Source: Eonycteris spelaea (taxonomy: Eukaryota > Chordata > Mammalia > Chiroptera > Pteropodidae). Taken from it: 64,000 bases of DNA. Both the position numbers and the translations under genes were made by a program. The notes under the pieces are model-generated. The model saw only the letters and a list, made by a program, of their open reading frames with translations. It searched no databases and was not told where the DNA came from. Shown here piece by piece: positions 37,205 through 49,526 of the stretch; position 1 is the stretch's first letter, and each line of letters opens with the position of its first letter. The stretch spans positions 1,860,001 through 1,924,000 of the forward strand of contig PUFA01000164.1 in NCBI GenBank assembly GCA_003508835.1. Direction: 5' to 3'.

Positions 37205-37330
37205 AGTCATATTTTCTTCATCATTTTATAGATAAGAGGCCTGGGGCTCAGTGAGGTTAAATGATTTGGCCAAACTGGGCTAAGGCGTGATAAATTCAGG
37301 AATTGAATCCATTTTACTCCTTGTGATCTA
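37205..37330 (-). mobile_element. MIR fragment
   Basis: 'attttatagataagaggcct', 'ggggctcagtgaggttaaat', 'gatttggccaaactgggct' and 'aggaattgaatccattttac' form a clear reverse MIR core and head. Confidence 0.8.
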
Positions 37331-37514
37331 CCAAGATACCTCCCTTCCAATTCTCTCCCACTTATGACAGAACATTTTAGGTTTAACAGTTTATGAGAGA
37401 AGACGTCTGTCACTTTTACTCCCAGGTGTACACAGAAAGTTACTTTGGAACATATTTGATTGAATAAATGTAACTTTTGTGGTTTCTATTTCCCTCAGGG
37501 AAGGTTATGATAAC

Positions 37515-37705
37515 ACTTATAATTTTTTAAAAAAATCTTTGAGTTCTAATTGATATACAAAAAAATTGTACATATCTAATGTGTACATATTTTTGATTTT
37601 GGACATATACATACACCTGTGATGCCATCACTACAATCAAAGAACTAAGTATATCTATCACCTCCATAAATTTCTTTTTGTTCTTTTGTGTAATACTTGT
37701 TGGCA
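37515..37705 (-). mobile_element. L1 3' UTR fragment, antisense
   Basis: 'gagttctaattgatatacaa', 'tgtacatatctaatgtgtac', 'acatatacatacacctgtga' and 'gccatcactacaatcaaaga' match the reverse of an old L1 3' end. An A/T-rich block at its left edge fits a decayed tail. Confidence 0.75.
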
Positions 37706-37959
37706 ATCACTATTGAGGAGGTCAGTGAATTTGGATAGAGAGAAAAGAGCCAGGTGGGAGCAGCAAGTCCAGACTTTAACTTCTTCCCTTTTGTAGTTCA
37801 ATAGTAGCAAACCTTCTTTGATAAATTACTATCTACTGGCAAGAAAAAAAATTAAAAACAAGGGAAATGCAACATGAGGAAAGTGTGGACTAGTGCCCTG
37901 AACTCCATAGAAGTGTTCTAAAGCCTTGGAGAAAGGAGTAGTAGATTAATTAGCTTTCT

Positions 37960-38420
37960 CTATACTAAAGCATCCCAAAACTTATATGTTTAAGGCAAAC
38001 ATCATATGTTATTGCTCATTAACTTATGGTTTAGCTGAATGGTTCTGCTGAAATGGGCCAGGCTTGGCTGATGTTAGCTTGGGCTTGCTCATGATTTTCT
38101 AATGACTGGCAACTACTCATCTCAGAGCCCTCACATGCCCTGTGGGGGATGGTGATATTTCTCTCTTGATTCATCTGACTAGCCTAGACTTGTTCAAATG
38201 GCAGTAGCAGGGTTATAAAAATGAGAGGAAGGGTGTAAGGCCTTCTGAGCCTTGGGTTTGGAACTGGTCTAGCATTACTTTGACCATATTCTAATGTTCA
38301 AAGCAAGAGACAGGAACATCCCAAATTCAAGTGGTAGAATGTTAAACTCATTTCTCTTGATGAGAGAAACTGCAAAGCCACACAGTAAATGGGGATGGAT
38401 GAGGAAAGTGCAGAAAATGC

Positions 38421-38424
<4 letters not shown>
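37960..38424. mobile_element. Old interspersed repeat, family not named
   Basis: 'atcccaaaacttatatgttt', 'ttagctgaatggttctgctg', 'gcttgggcttgctcatgatt', 'gtgtaaggccttctgagcct' and 'aactcatttctcttgatgag' recall a dispersed mammalian repeat around the motif 'ggttctgctg…ctcactcatg…cacctcttgatgggagg'. It ends at the long T run. Family and orientation not assigned. Confidence 0.45.

Positions 38425-38456
<32 letters not shown>
38425..38456. repeat. T32 homopolymer
   Basis: Thirty-two uninterrupted T bases, much purer than other runs in the window, which suggests a recent origin or replication slippage. If it is the A-tail of a minus-strand retroposon, the body should start at 38,457, but I recognise no family there. 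It creates a false poly-Phe frame. Confidence 0.95.
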
Positions 38457-38457
<1 letters not shown>

Positions 38458-39479
38458 GATTAACCTTGTAGTGGGTGTGATTTAGAAACAATGGCTGTGC
38501 AGGTCACTCTTGATTAGAAAGCTATAACCTCAGGAAACAAAACATGTGAAACACTGAAATCTGTGAAAAATGATTTTGCAGGGAGAGTTTTCAGCAGTGC
38601 ATCATTAAAGCTTTGGCAGAGGAAAAATCAGTAAAACTGACCCTCCAATTACCTCTTCACCTGATATTTGGACGCATGACCATTGCTTTCTGATGGAAGA
38701 TTTCTGACTTCTTTAGATAATTCAAGCCCAGGGCAGGCTTTATAAGGGATATTGATGTCTTAATACAGTTTGAGAGAGAGATGCTTGAGCAACTAATTTG
38801 AAAAAGAAAAAAGGTTGACAATATTCACACCCACAGGTTTTATAGCTGCTTATAGCAGAGACATGATTGTTCTACTTGTTTGATATTTTGACATTTTGTG
38901 TCAAGGATTTCTCGTGAGATTATATCTGAACCCCCTTCTCTCACTTTTTTCCATCACATCCTCTCCCTTACCATGTAAAGTTTATTATCTTTTGATTCCT
39001 GTTTTACTCGCTTATATGTTTTTATGATTTTAGCCTAAACTTAAAAATAGTATGCTACAATGTTAACAGGACACATTTAAATATATTTAAGTTGTTCAAT
39101 CTTAAAATATAATTATCTATATTCTTATAATTCATATTTTAGGGAGCCACAAAATGAATGCTAACTGAATAGTTATTTTCAACTGAGGCCCAAAGTGATT
39201 TTAAAAAAAAAAAGGCAAATGAACAGTTTCTAAAAATAATAAAAAGTTAAAATAATATGATGTGCAATCCTTGGTTACTTTGTAGTTTTAATATTTTTAA
39301 AATTATTTTACAGAAGCAGTACGTATTTTGATGTATTTAGGAAAGGGGAGAAAAGGACAAAGAAGAGAATGAAAATTAACAATTCGAACACTCAGAAAGT
39401 TGCTATTATTATTTTGATGTGCCTACTAATAAAGGAATTTTTTTCTATATATAATACATTGTGGCAGAGTTAGTACTCA
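38457..39479. other. Unassigned stretch
   Basis: No element or gene recognised. Confidence 0.4.
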
Positions 39480-39790
39480 TCAGATGCTCCACGCACCCCT
39501 TACATTTCCTATGATCTCTAACATGTATGTGTGTGCTGTGGGTCTAGTTCTGAATGATGGATTGGGTGAAAACATAGCTCATCTTCTGGCCAAGCCAATT
39601 AAGACCTGGTGCAGCTCCATCATCTCTCCCTTCTCAGCCACACTGATCTTGGAGACAACGTGTGCCAGTGAGTGTAGCTTCCAAATGAAGAAGTGCACCC
39701 TGATCTGCATTAGCCTTTATGTATATGAGTAATCCAAGATTTCAGGCTCTATCTGTGACTGCAACATAGCCAATTCTATCTTAAAAATAC
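39480..39790 (+). mobile_element. Old LTR-like repeat, family not named
   Basis: 'caagccaattaagacctggt', 'cagccacactgatcttggag', 'tgatctgcattagcctttat' and 'gactgcaacatagccaattc' follow the order of a dispersed LTR-type repeat ending near '…gcataacctagcc'. Its ending recalls that of the relic at 11,190-11,600. The 82-codon frame at 39,484-39,732 is a reading of this repeat with no known domain. Confidence 0.45.
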
Positions 39791-39977
39791 CATTTTACAA
39801 AAATGTGATTGTTTTATATGTCAACCTCGTATTTTGGCTTTTCTCACTGCACATTATATATTAATACATATATGTGATATAATATGTACATAATCCATAT
39901 TATAAAACAGACTTACAATAATGACTTAAATGGCCATAAATAGAACTATATATATTTAAAAGTCTTTTATATACCTT

Positions 39978-39998
39978 ACACACACACACACACACACA

Positions 39999-40039
<41 letters not shown>
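39978..40039. repeat. Compound (AC)11 (CT)19 microsatellite
   Basis: An AC run to 39,999 abuts a CT run from about 40,002 to 40,039. An AT-rich tract precedes it from about 39,845. Likely polymorphic. Confidence 0.97.
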
Positions 40040-40041
<2 letters not shown>

Positions 40042-43000
40042 TTTGTACCAGGCATATAAATGTATGCATTTTATGTACCATATAGCCTATATACTGACTA
40101 CACAATCATCTGAAGCCACGAAATTTATGCTTAGTTCCTTTTTTTCTGCAGTGACTATATTTTTGAACATTCCATAAAAATAGTCAAAGTGAATTTCACA
40201 TGTATCATATATTCTTTTTTCATTAAGCCCAGCTATCCCAAATATGTTCTTCAAATTTGGCTTAAAGTTCTTTGTCATTTTTGATTAATGCTGTAATAGA
40301 TAGATAAAATTTCATTTTATATTATGGATATTATATAAAGTGATAATCTTTTAGATTCAGGGTATAAACAACACATTATAATTTGCACACTATTCAAATT
40401 GTAAACATTTAAAAATCTTATTAATTAGGATTTTTAAATAGAACATTTTCATCGAATATGAAGAAAAGGAGCAATAATGAAGAATCAATAATAAATATTT
40501 GTACTAAAAAAAAAAATGCCCTTTCTGACTCCACAGTGTGTTTTCAGTTTTACATGCCAGTACTTATATTTTACATAGTTTTTGTATGTATTGGAGTTTT
40601 ACCACTATTTGAGAAAATGAGCTGATTTTAACTGCCTTGATTTCATATTCTTTGTAAGATTGATCCATGAGTCTCTTAACTGTATAATAAAAAACTCTGT
40701 AAACTAAGGAGTGGAAATAAATATATCTTACAGCCCAAAGAACACAAAAAGGCTAGTGATCTGCTCTTTCAGTTACAGTAACTTCTTGCAAGTTACCTTC
40801 CCACTGTATCTGCTTTGTTATTTGTGGCTGCAACAATTTATGAAAGGCTTAGTCTTTCCTCAGAAGCAGATCATCATAAGGCTAATGATTTAACTTAGAG
40901 ATTTTTATTTCTCTAGACAGACAAAGTGGATTATTATATTATTAGAGCAAACTCATATACATTTGAAGAGCCACATTTTTGAAAGAGACAGATTTATTTT
41001 TGTTCTACTTTATCGTAAGGCAGTTCAGAGATTTACCAATTTCCATATCTTGTGTCTAGTTGTATTTTATGATAAATGAACATAAACTCAAGACCTCTAT
41101 GGAATTTATTTCTCTGTGTTTTTAAGGTGAAGAAATTCTAGAAACAAGTATAAATATGCAATAATGCCTGGCTCATCATGCTCCTTGACAAAATTACTGT
41201 GAGTTAGGTAATATTTCACAATAAGCTAGAAGAGTACAAACCAGCAAGTTATTCTCCAAGACCTTGAATATTTTAGCAATCTTAGTCAGATGAAGTTTTC
41301 ATTTCTTTGATACCCATGCCAATTACTGAAGGATGTCTTTTACTGCCATTTTGCAGTGTAATTGTTGTGATATTTTATCCTGATGGTGGTCTTTAAAGTT
41401 TCACTGAGCCTAGGATGAACCAAGAGGACAAAGGTGAAAGGGACTGGTGAAATCAGTGAAGTAATATATGCGCAGGAAGAGGGAAAATCAAACAGGGCAA
41501 ATTCCAAGAACTAAACCAAAAATTTTAGAGTTATGGTTATCAGGCTGACCCTGTTGTAGCTGATAATTTACATTAGTTGATAAATTACACCAGCCAGGAA
41601 GATAAGCAGTTTGGAGAAATGGGTCATTTTCAAGTTATTTCTGAGTTTTTGTTTTATTATTTAATTTCATCATGTGATTAATTCACATAACATTAGATAT
41701 CCAAAGCACGCTGAATATTAAAAGTTCAAAATACTTGTTAGTCTGCTTCTATCCTTAGTAGAACAAATTTAAAATGCAAATATATCTCACATTCTTCATC
41801 TACCCCCAGTTAAGTTGACCAAATGTTCATGTTTTCATCTATTGTATATCAGACTTGCACTAGCTCATCTGAAAATGAATAAAGAGATTGCAGGAATTCT
41901 GCTCACAAGAATTTTAAAAAGTTATTTCCATCAAGGTTTCCAATATGTGCTACATTTGCACTTAGTTCTAGACCATTGATAGACAGATAGATATGTAAAC
42001 AGACAGACATAGAGCTATACAGATTGGTAAAGCAATCAAGAATAAAGGGTATAATACTATGGAAAGATCAAAAATTTTAAAATCTACTATTCATATTCAT
42101 TATTGCTGATGCTTCTAGATAAACCACATTGAATTTGAAGATTTTTTTCTAAAAATATACAAAATTCCATCTAAGTCATTTTATGAACACACTTTTCCTG
42201 CATGTAATTAATCAATAGCAGATTTTGATCCGTTCTTTTATGTTTGACTAGGCATTTAATCAATGGATTCATCCCTAAAGGCAGTGGCACTCTAAGTTAG
42301 TCCTAGTGAGTACATTTGAGAGATCCATTTATTGGCTCAAAAATATGTTACTGTTGAAGAGTAGATGTTTTCCTATTTAAAGAGTTTACTTTAAATATAA
42401 AATATTTGCATGCTTTGACATGATCAGAAGTAATAATTTCTTGAGATTTATTTATCTGGAAAATTTTACATTTCAACAGTTTTAATGTTCTCTGATCATT
42501 GAAATAAAGTGATAGTTTGTAGGAAAACAGCCTCCAGCAGTCCTGAGCACCTTGTCTATAAGAATGCTCCATAAATCTGTTATTGTTGTTATTTTTTTAA
42601 TTAGGCAAAGAAAATACTGGTCAACTATTATCAAAGCTATGCATTTCTCAATAGGCTATATTTTTAAATAAGAAAAGCAGTTATTCAATTATACTTTGTA
42701 ATTATTTTAATAACACATCATTTATTAGTTTTATTAATTTTGTTTACCTCTTTTATGGATAAAAGGCAAATCACCCAGGTAAAATTATATTGAAAATTAA
42801 CATTGATTGAGTGCTTCAATATGCTCTCTCTTTTTTTTTTTTACCCACACATCTGACACTAAGTCATACCAGAAAATATTTTTACTTTTTAAAATCTTAG
42901 CCATTTATAGCTTAACAAAATTTATTAGGTTTTGAAAACTGCTTCCCCTCATGATGATACATTAGCCATTAAAACAGGCAAATAACAAATAAGAAGCCAA

Positions 43001-43269
43001 TCATGGCCACTGAAAGATATTTATAATGCTATGCTCTTATTAACCTATGTAAAATTTCATTAAAAGTCTTTGCTTATTTTTTAAAATTAGTCAAGCATGC
43101 TAAGGGTTTAAAAAGAGATAAAATGAGTGAAAATGTTTTTTTTTAAGAAAAAGTACTTTAGAAAGTTTAAGTTAACTAAAATATCTCCTAAAATTTTATT
43201 CATAGCTATAACATCAGATTTCAATTCCATAAAAATGTATATTTCAAGTGATTTACTCAAGTGACATTA
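40040..43269. other. Long unassigned stretch
   Basis: About 3.2 kb of AT-rich DNA with no repeat family, RNA gene or frame over 74 codons that I can support. Short GATA/GACA runs occur near 41,975-42,015. This is the largest block without a recognisable transposon. Confidence 0.45.
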
Positions 43270-43837
43270 GCAAAATGGTGCAATAGGAAGCCCCACTGAC
43301 TTAAACTAATATATGGCCCAAACTATCTTTCTGAGAACTACAGAAACCAATCAAGAGTTTTGAAGCATCCCAGGTGAGTGCAAAGCCAGAAAGAGCTGGA
43401 CAGAAGCCACTGAGAAAGTTCCTCATAGTTGTGACCATAGCCCATCCCACTCCCAGGTACAGCATAGCAGGATTTGGAGCAAATTTCCAATTGCCAGGCT
43501 CCTCCCTACACTCAGGAGAGAAAGGGAAGTATGGGTTGTGACTCCAATATCCTGGTTTTTCAAGTTGACAGGAATGGCAGTTTGGCAGATGGAGGGACTC
43601 TGAGGCAAAGAGGAGCACTGATACCTGTGATATTACTAGAGAGACTCTCTTAATGCTGATACACACCACGGGGAGCAAGAAAAGGCCAGACAAACTTCTT
43701 TAACTGGGAAATTGCATGCATCAGTCCAGAAAAGATACAGCTTCAAAAAACGTTTTAGACATTCCTAATATCTCCAGTCACACTTTTTAGTCAATGTCTT
43801 TGTCCATATGAAGATAGTAAAGCCTGAGAGTTGTAGC
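43270..43837 (+). mobile_element. Host L1, part 1: 5' UTR
   Basis: Starts 'caaaatggtgcaataggaag' (43,271), the typical beginning of an old L1 5' UTR, and continues through 'cactgagaaagttcctcata' (43,409) and 'cagtttggcagatggaggga' (43,577). The 5' end may be intact. It stops at the T run where an antisense L1 was inserted and resumes at 45,863. The 130-codon minus frame 43,301-43,693 is the longest open frame in the window; it lies antisense in this UTR and is not supported as a gene. Confidence 0.8.
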
Positions 43838-45850
43838 TTTTTTTTTTTTTAATTAAAAAAAAATTTAAGATTTGTTTTTTAGAGCAGTTTTAGGTTCACA
43901 GAAAATTGAAGGGAAGGTACGGATTTCCCACATATCCCCTGCCCCTACACATGCATGGCCCCTGCCATTATCCACATCCCTCTCCAGAGTGGTACATGTC
44001 ACAATTCATGAAGCTACATTCACACATCATATCCCTTAGAGTCCATAGTTTACATTATGGTTGACTCTTGCTGTTATACATTCTGTTGGTTTGAACAAAT
44101 ATATAATGATAAGTAACAATCATTAGAGTAATGATACAAAATATTTTCACTATCCTAAAAATCCTCTACACTCCATTTATTCTTCTCCCTCCTCCAATAC
44201 CTGGCAACCAATAATCTTTTTCTTGTCTCCATAGTTTGTCTTTTTCAGCATGTTGTAGAATTTTATATTACATAGCCTTTTCAGATAGCCTTTTTTTTTT
44301 CAACTGAGTAATGTGCATTTAAAGTTTCCTGTATATCTTTTCATGAATTTATAGCTTATTCATTTTTAGTGCTGAATAATATTCCATTGTCTGGGTGTAC
44401 CACAATTTATTTATCATTCACAAACTGAAGGACATCTTGGTTGCTTCCAAATTTTGGAATTTATGAGTATATCTGCTATAAACATCTGAGTGCAGGTTTG
44501 TTTTTGTGTGGACATAAGTTTCAACTCTTTTGTATAAGTCCTAAGGAGTTCGATTGCTGAATCATATGGTAAGAGAATGTTTATTTTTAAAGAGAAACTG
44601 CCAACTATATTCCAAAGTGGCTGTTTTGCATCTCTACCAATATATGAGTTCCCGTTATGCTACATGCTCACCAACATTTGGTGTTGTCAGTGTTCCAGGT
44701 TTTGGAGACTCTAATAAGGAACATATTGGTAACTCATTGTTTTAATTTGCATTTCCCTGGTGACGTGTGAGGTGAAGCACCTTTTCCTATGTTTTATTTG
44801 TCATCTGTACGTCTTTTTTGGTGAGGTGTCTATTAAGGTCCTTGGCTCATTTTTTAATTGGATTGTTTGTGTTCTTATTATTGAGTTTTAAAAATTCTTT
44901 ACCTATTTTAGATAACAGTTTGTTGTTTTTATCAGAGGTGTCTTGTGCAAATCATTTCTCTGAGACAATGGGCTAACCTCATTATCTTGACATTGTTTTT
45001 TACAGAGCAGAAGTTTTCAATTTTAATGAAATTCTGCTTAACGATTATATCTTTTATAGATCATGCTTGTGTATTGTTGCTGCCATACCCAACGTCACCT
45101 AGTTTTTCTCTCATGTTCTTTTTTAGGAGTTTAATAGTTTCATATTTTACATTTAGGCTATGATCTATTTTGAGTTAATTTTTGTGAAGTTTGTAGAGTC
45201 TGTGTCTAGATTAATTATTTTTTAAATGTGGATGTCCAGTTTTTTCAGGATCATTTGTTGAAAACACCATCTTTTCTTTATTGTTTTGCCTTTGGTTCTT
45301 TATTGAAGATTATTTTACTATATTTATGTGGGTCTATTTCTGGGCCCTCAATTACATTCCATTGATATATTTCTTTATTATTATTTTGCCAATACCACAC
45401 TGCCTTGATTACTGTAAGTTTATAATAAGTCTTGAAGTTAAGTAGCATCAGTCCTTCAACTTTGTTCTTCTACTTCAATATCGTGTTGGCAATTTTGGTA
45501 TTTTTCTTCTCTACACACACTTTAGAATCAGGTTGTATATTCAAAAAATAATGCTGTGAGGAAATACTGACATTTTGACAATATTGAGTTTTCCTAGATA
45601 TGTGAATATGGACTATCTCTCCATTTATTTAGGTCTTATTTGATTTCTTTCATCAGTGGTTTACAGTTTTCCTTATATAGATCTTATACATATTTTGTTA
45701 GATTTATACCTAAGTATTTCATTTTTGGATGCTAATGTAAATAGCATTGTGTTTCTTAATTTCAAATTCCACTTGTTCACTGCTGGTATATAAGAAAGTA
45801 ATTGACTTTTGTATATTAACCTTTGATTCCTGCACTTTTCTATAATCATG
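43838..45850 (-). mobile_element. L1 inserted antisense into the host L1
   Basis: Begins with Ts (A-tail on the minus strand), then 'tttagagcagttttaggttc' and 'tccccatagtttgtcttttt'-like 3' UTR text. It passes through the ORF2 C-terminal region ('gattgctgaatcatatggt') back to the reverse transcriptase thumb region near 45,850 ('gcaggaatcaaaggttaata' on the minus strand). It is 5'-truncated, about 2.0 kb. Both edges carry GC followed by 11 or more T (43,836 and 45,850), a possible target duplication of about 13 bp. ORF2 is full of stops. Confidence 0.85.
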
Positions 45851-45862
45851 CTTTTTTTTTTT

Positions 45863-46700
45863 CAAATGTCCAAACTTTCAATGAAAGATCACAGGGTAAA
45901 CAAAAAACCTGGAACAATTAGCCCAATTAAATTAACAAAATAAATTTCCAGAAACTGACTGTATAGAAACAAAGATCTAAAAATATGTCACAATAAATTA
46001 AAATAACCATCTTAAATACGCTCAATAAGCTAAATAAAGCACAGTTAGACAACTAAATGAAATCAGGATAAAGATGCATAACCAACATGGAAATGTCAAC
46101 AGATAGAAACTATAAAAGAGAACATAACAGACATTTTGGAGCTAAGGAATACAATAATTGAATTGACATATTCACTAGAGGGCTTCCAGAGCAGTATTAC
46201 ACAAATAGAAGAATCAAACAAGTTAAAGTTAGGTCACTTGAAATTATTGAGTCAAAGATACCAAAAGAAAAAAGTCAAGAAAGCTTACAGGTTTTATGAG
46301 ACATCATCAAAGAAACCAATATGTGCATTATGCAAGTCCCAGAAGGAGAAGAGAATAGCAAGGGGCAGAGAGCCTATTTAAAGAAATAATAACCAAGAAC
46401 TTCTCAAATTTGAGAATGGAAATAGTCATACAAATTTAAGAAGCTTACCAAATTCTAATTAACATGAGAGAGTCACACTGCGATATCTAGATATCAAAAT
46501 GTCAAATCGCAAATAGAGAATCTTGAAAATAGAAAAAGAAGGGTGATTCATCACATGCAAAGGAACTTCTATAAGATCATAAATGGATTTCTTATTAGAA
46601 ACCTTGAAGACATGAAGGGTGTAGGTTGGTATATTCAAAATGTCATATAAACTACCAATTCAAAATAGTATATCCAGCAAACTGTCCTTCAAAAATGAAG
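45863..46700 (+). mobile_element. Host L1, part 2: 5' UTR end and ORF1
   Basis: Resumes the L1 at 'aaatgtccaaactttcaatg' and enters ORF1. The plus frame 46,136-46,381 reads MELRNTIIELTYSLEGF…, the coiled-coil part of L1 ORF1p, an RNA-binding trimer, but it ends after 81 codons where intact ORF1 has over 300. ORF1 text goes on to 'gcaaactgtccttcaaaaat' at 46,677, then is cut by the next insertion and resumes at 48,200. Confidence 0.85.
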
Positions 46701-48199
46701 ATTGGCATTTCTCTTCTGATTGATGATGTTGAGCACATTTCATTTACCTGCTGGCCATTTGTATGTCTTTTTTTTTTTTGGAGAAATGTCTATTCAGGAC
46801 TTTTGTGCATTTTTAAGCAGGTTATTTTTCTGCTTTGAGTTGTAAGTGTTCCTTATATATTTGGATATTAACACATTATAAGGTACATGATTTGCAAATA
46901 TTTTCTCCCATTCTATAAGTCAAATTTTTATGCTGTTGATTATTTCTTTACTGTGCAAACACTTTTAATTTGATGCAATGTCAGTTGTTTATTTTTGTTT
47001 TGTTGCTTGTTCTTTTGGGGTCACATCAAAACACATTGCTGTACAGACCAATGTCAGGAAATATCTTTCCAATGTTTTCTTCTGGTAGTTTTACAGTTTC
47101 ACATATTACATTTATGTTTTACTCCATTTTAAGTTGATTTTTATAAATGGTGTGAGATAAGGGTCCAATCTGATTCTTCTGCATGTGGATACCCATTTGT
47201 TATAACCTTTGTTGAAAAGAGTATTCTTCCCCAATGACTATTTTTGGCAACTTCATCAATGGCTATTATCAAAAAGACAAAAGATAACAAATATTAGTAG
47301 GATATGGAGAAAAGGGAACCCTTGTGTCTATTGGTGGGGATGTAAATTAATACAGCTATTATGAAAACAGTAAGAATGTGTTTTTAAAAAATTAAAAATA
47401 GAACTACCCTGTGATTCAGCAATCTACTTCTAGGTGTATATCCAAGGAAATGAAATCAGTTTTTTGAACAGATATCTGCACTCCATATTCATTGCACATT
47501 ATTCACAATAGTCAAGGTATAGAAACAGCATAAATATGTGTTAATGGACAATTATGCGTCAGTGGTCAAACAATCTATATATCTCTGTGTGCGTGCATGT
47601 GTGGGCGTGTGTGTGTGTGTGTGTGTGTGTAAAACATACATTTTCAAACACACACACAAATTTTATTTGGTCTTAAAATTAGGACGTCTTTCCATTTGTG
47701 ACAACATGATCCATTTGTGACAACATGGATGAACCTGAGAACTGTCATGCTAACTGAAATAAGTCAAACATGGAAAGACAAATACTGAATGATTTCACTC
47801 ATGTATAAACAAAAATAGTCAAAGTCGTAGAAGCAGAGAGCAGGATGATAACTGCTATGGGCTGGGGAAAGGGAGAAATGGGAAGATGTTGATGAAAGAA
47901 TATAAAGTATAAAGTTTTAGTTATGCAGATGAGTAAGTTCCGGAGATCTAATGTACAGCAATTTGACTATAGTTAACAACACTTTATTGTATACTTCAAA
48001 TTTGCTAAGAGATTAAATCTTAAGTATTCTCACCACACATACACAAAATGATAACTATGTGAGGCAATAATATGTTTATTAACTTAAATGTGGTGGTTTT
48101 CTCACAATATATATGTATATCAAACATCAAGTTGTATATCTTAAATATATACAATTTTTATTTGTCAATTATACCTTGATAAAGCTGGAGAAAATGAAG
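46692..48199 (+). mobile_element. L1 with 5' inversion inserted in the host L1
   Basis: Exact AAAATGAAG copies at 46,692-46,700 and 48,191-48,199 flank the insert, and the host L1 reads straight across them. Inside, 46,701 to about 47,257 is L1 ORF2 DNA in reverse orientation, and about 47,258 to 48,190 is the following part of ORF2 plus 3' UTR in forward orientation, ending 'gtcaattataccttgataaa' and 'gctggag'. In the L1 map the outer end of the inverted piece lies just before the start of the forward piece, with only about 50 bp missing. This is the arrangement expected from twin priming. Confidence 0.9.
47607..47658. repeat. (GT)12 run with facing (CA)5 run
   Basis: A GT run at 47,607-47,630 and a CA run at 47,649-47,658 inside the inserted L1 are complementary, so a roughly 10-bp stem with an 18-base loop is possible. 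A 19-bp tandem duplication (CCATTTGTGACAACATGAT unit) follows at 47,692-47,729. Confidence 0.85.
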
Positions 48200-49526
48200 A
48201 AGACATTAAGACTTTCCTAGGTAAACAAAAGCTGAGTGTGTTCATCACCACTACACTTACCCTAAGGAATGCTAAAGGAATTCCTTCAAGTAGGAAAAAA
48301 AAGATGCTAGATAGCAATATGAAAGCACAGGAAGATATATAGCATCTGACAAAGGTATATACTGTATTATTGTAATTGGCAGTTAAATAACTTTTTATTC
48401 TGATATAGAATATAAAGATAAAAGCATAAAGTATCTATAAATCTATGTTGATGACATACAATATAAAAATATAATTTGCGAACTCAGTAACATAAGTGGA
48501 GAGGGTAGAGATGTAAATAAATAAGGATTTTTATGCAATAGAAGTTGTTAACAATTTTAGATTATATGACTTTAAGTATTCTAGTAATCCTGATGGTAAC
48601 CAAAGAAAATACCTCTAAAACATATACAAAAAGAAATGAGAAAGGAATCAAAGCATATCACCATAAAGAATCAACAAAATACAAAGAAGTGCGGAAGAGA
48701 GGAAAAAGTACAAAATAGCTACAAGATACAGAAAACAAAAACGAAATTGTATTAGCAGCTCTTCTCTATCAGTAATGACTTTAAATGTAAATAAATTATA
48801 GTCTCTAATAAAAGATATTGACTAAATAGATTTCAAACAAAAACAGAAAAAAAAATAAGATCAAACTATATGCTGTCTAAAAGAGACTCACTTAAATCTA
48901 AGGATACACACTGGCTTAAAGTAAAAGGATGGATTAAAAAAGGTACGTCATACAAATGGTATCTGAAGGAAAGGAGTGGCCATACTTATATCAGATGAAA
49001 TAGATTTTAAGTCAAAGACTGCCATAGGAGTAAGACTTTATATAATGATAAAGGGTTAATTCACCAGAAAAACAGCACTTATAAATATATGTGTACCTAA
49101 TATCAGACCTCCCAAATCTATGAAGCAAATATTGACAGAATTGAAGGAAGAAACAGATAGTGACAAAATAGTTGCAGGAGACATCAATATCCCATTTTCA
49201 GTAATGTATAGAACAATGAAACACATCAGTAAAGGCTAGAGAACTTGAACAATACTATAGGTCAATTGTACCTAACAGAACAGTCCACTCAATAACGGAC
49301 AAACACAAATTATTCTCAAGTGACATGGAACATTTTCTAGAATACATCATATTAGGCAATAAAAGAAATCTTAAGAAATTCAAGATTAAAATCATACCAA
49401 GTCTCTTTCTAAACATAATGGATTGAAACTTGAAACCTTTAGTTAAAGGTGCAAGACTTATATGATTTGAAGAGAAATTAGAGTAGGAAACTAGAAACCA
49501 ATAGCAAGAGAAAAGTTGAACATTTT
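48200..49526 (+). mobile_element. Host L1, part 3: ORF1 end to endonuclease region
   Basis: Continues from the duplicated target: 'aagactttcctaggtaaaca' (48,208), 'tcatcaccactacacttacc' (48,242), an inter-ORF region, then ORF2 endonuclease text such as 'ctaaaagagactcacttaaa' (48,877), 'acttatatcagatgaaatag' (48,984) and 'gcaggagacatcaatatccc' (49,174). It stops at 49,526 and does not resume beyond the next antisense L1, so the reverse transcriptase half of this host element is lost. Many stops. Confidence 0.85.

Noticed and set aside
38294..38485. 63-codon frame with a poly-Phe block
   Set aside because: Produced by the T32 run.
23635..40039. Possibility of a CRISPR-like or other regularly spaced repeat array
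   Set aside because: Repeats in the window are simple microsatellites or dispersed transposons; no direct repeats with regular unique spacers exist, and the DNA is mammalian.
41930..42015. Short GATA/GACA runs as a microsatellite
   Set aside because: Only a few interrupted units; below what I would list as a repeat feature.
43301..43693. 130-codon minus-strand open frame, the longest in the window
   Set aside because: It lies antisense within an L1 5' UTR, shows no known domain, and its length is plausible by chance in this less AT-rich segment. Antisense frames in L1 leaders are known in primates, but nothing shows translation here.
47538..47720. 60-codon frame with a CVCVCV block
   Set aside because: Created by the GT run in the 5'-inverted L1.
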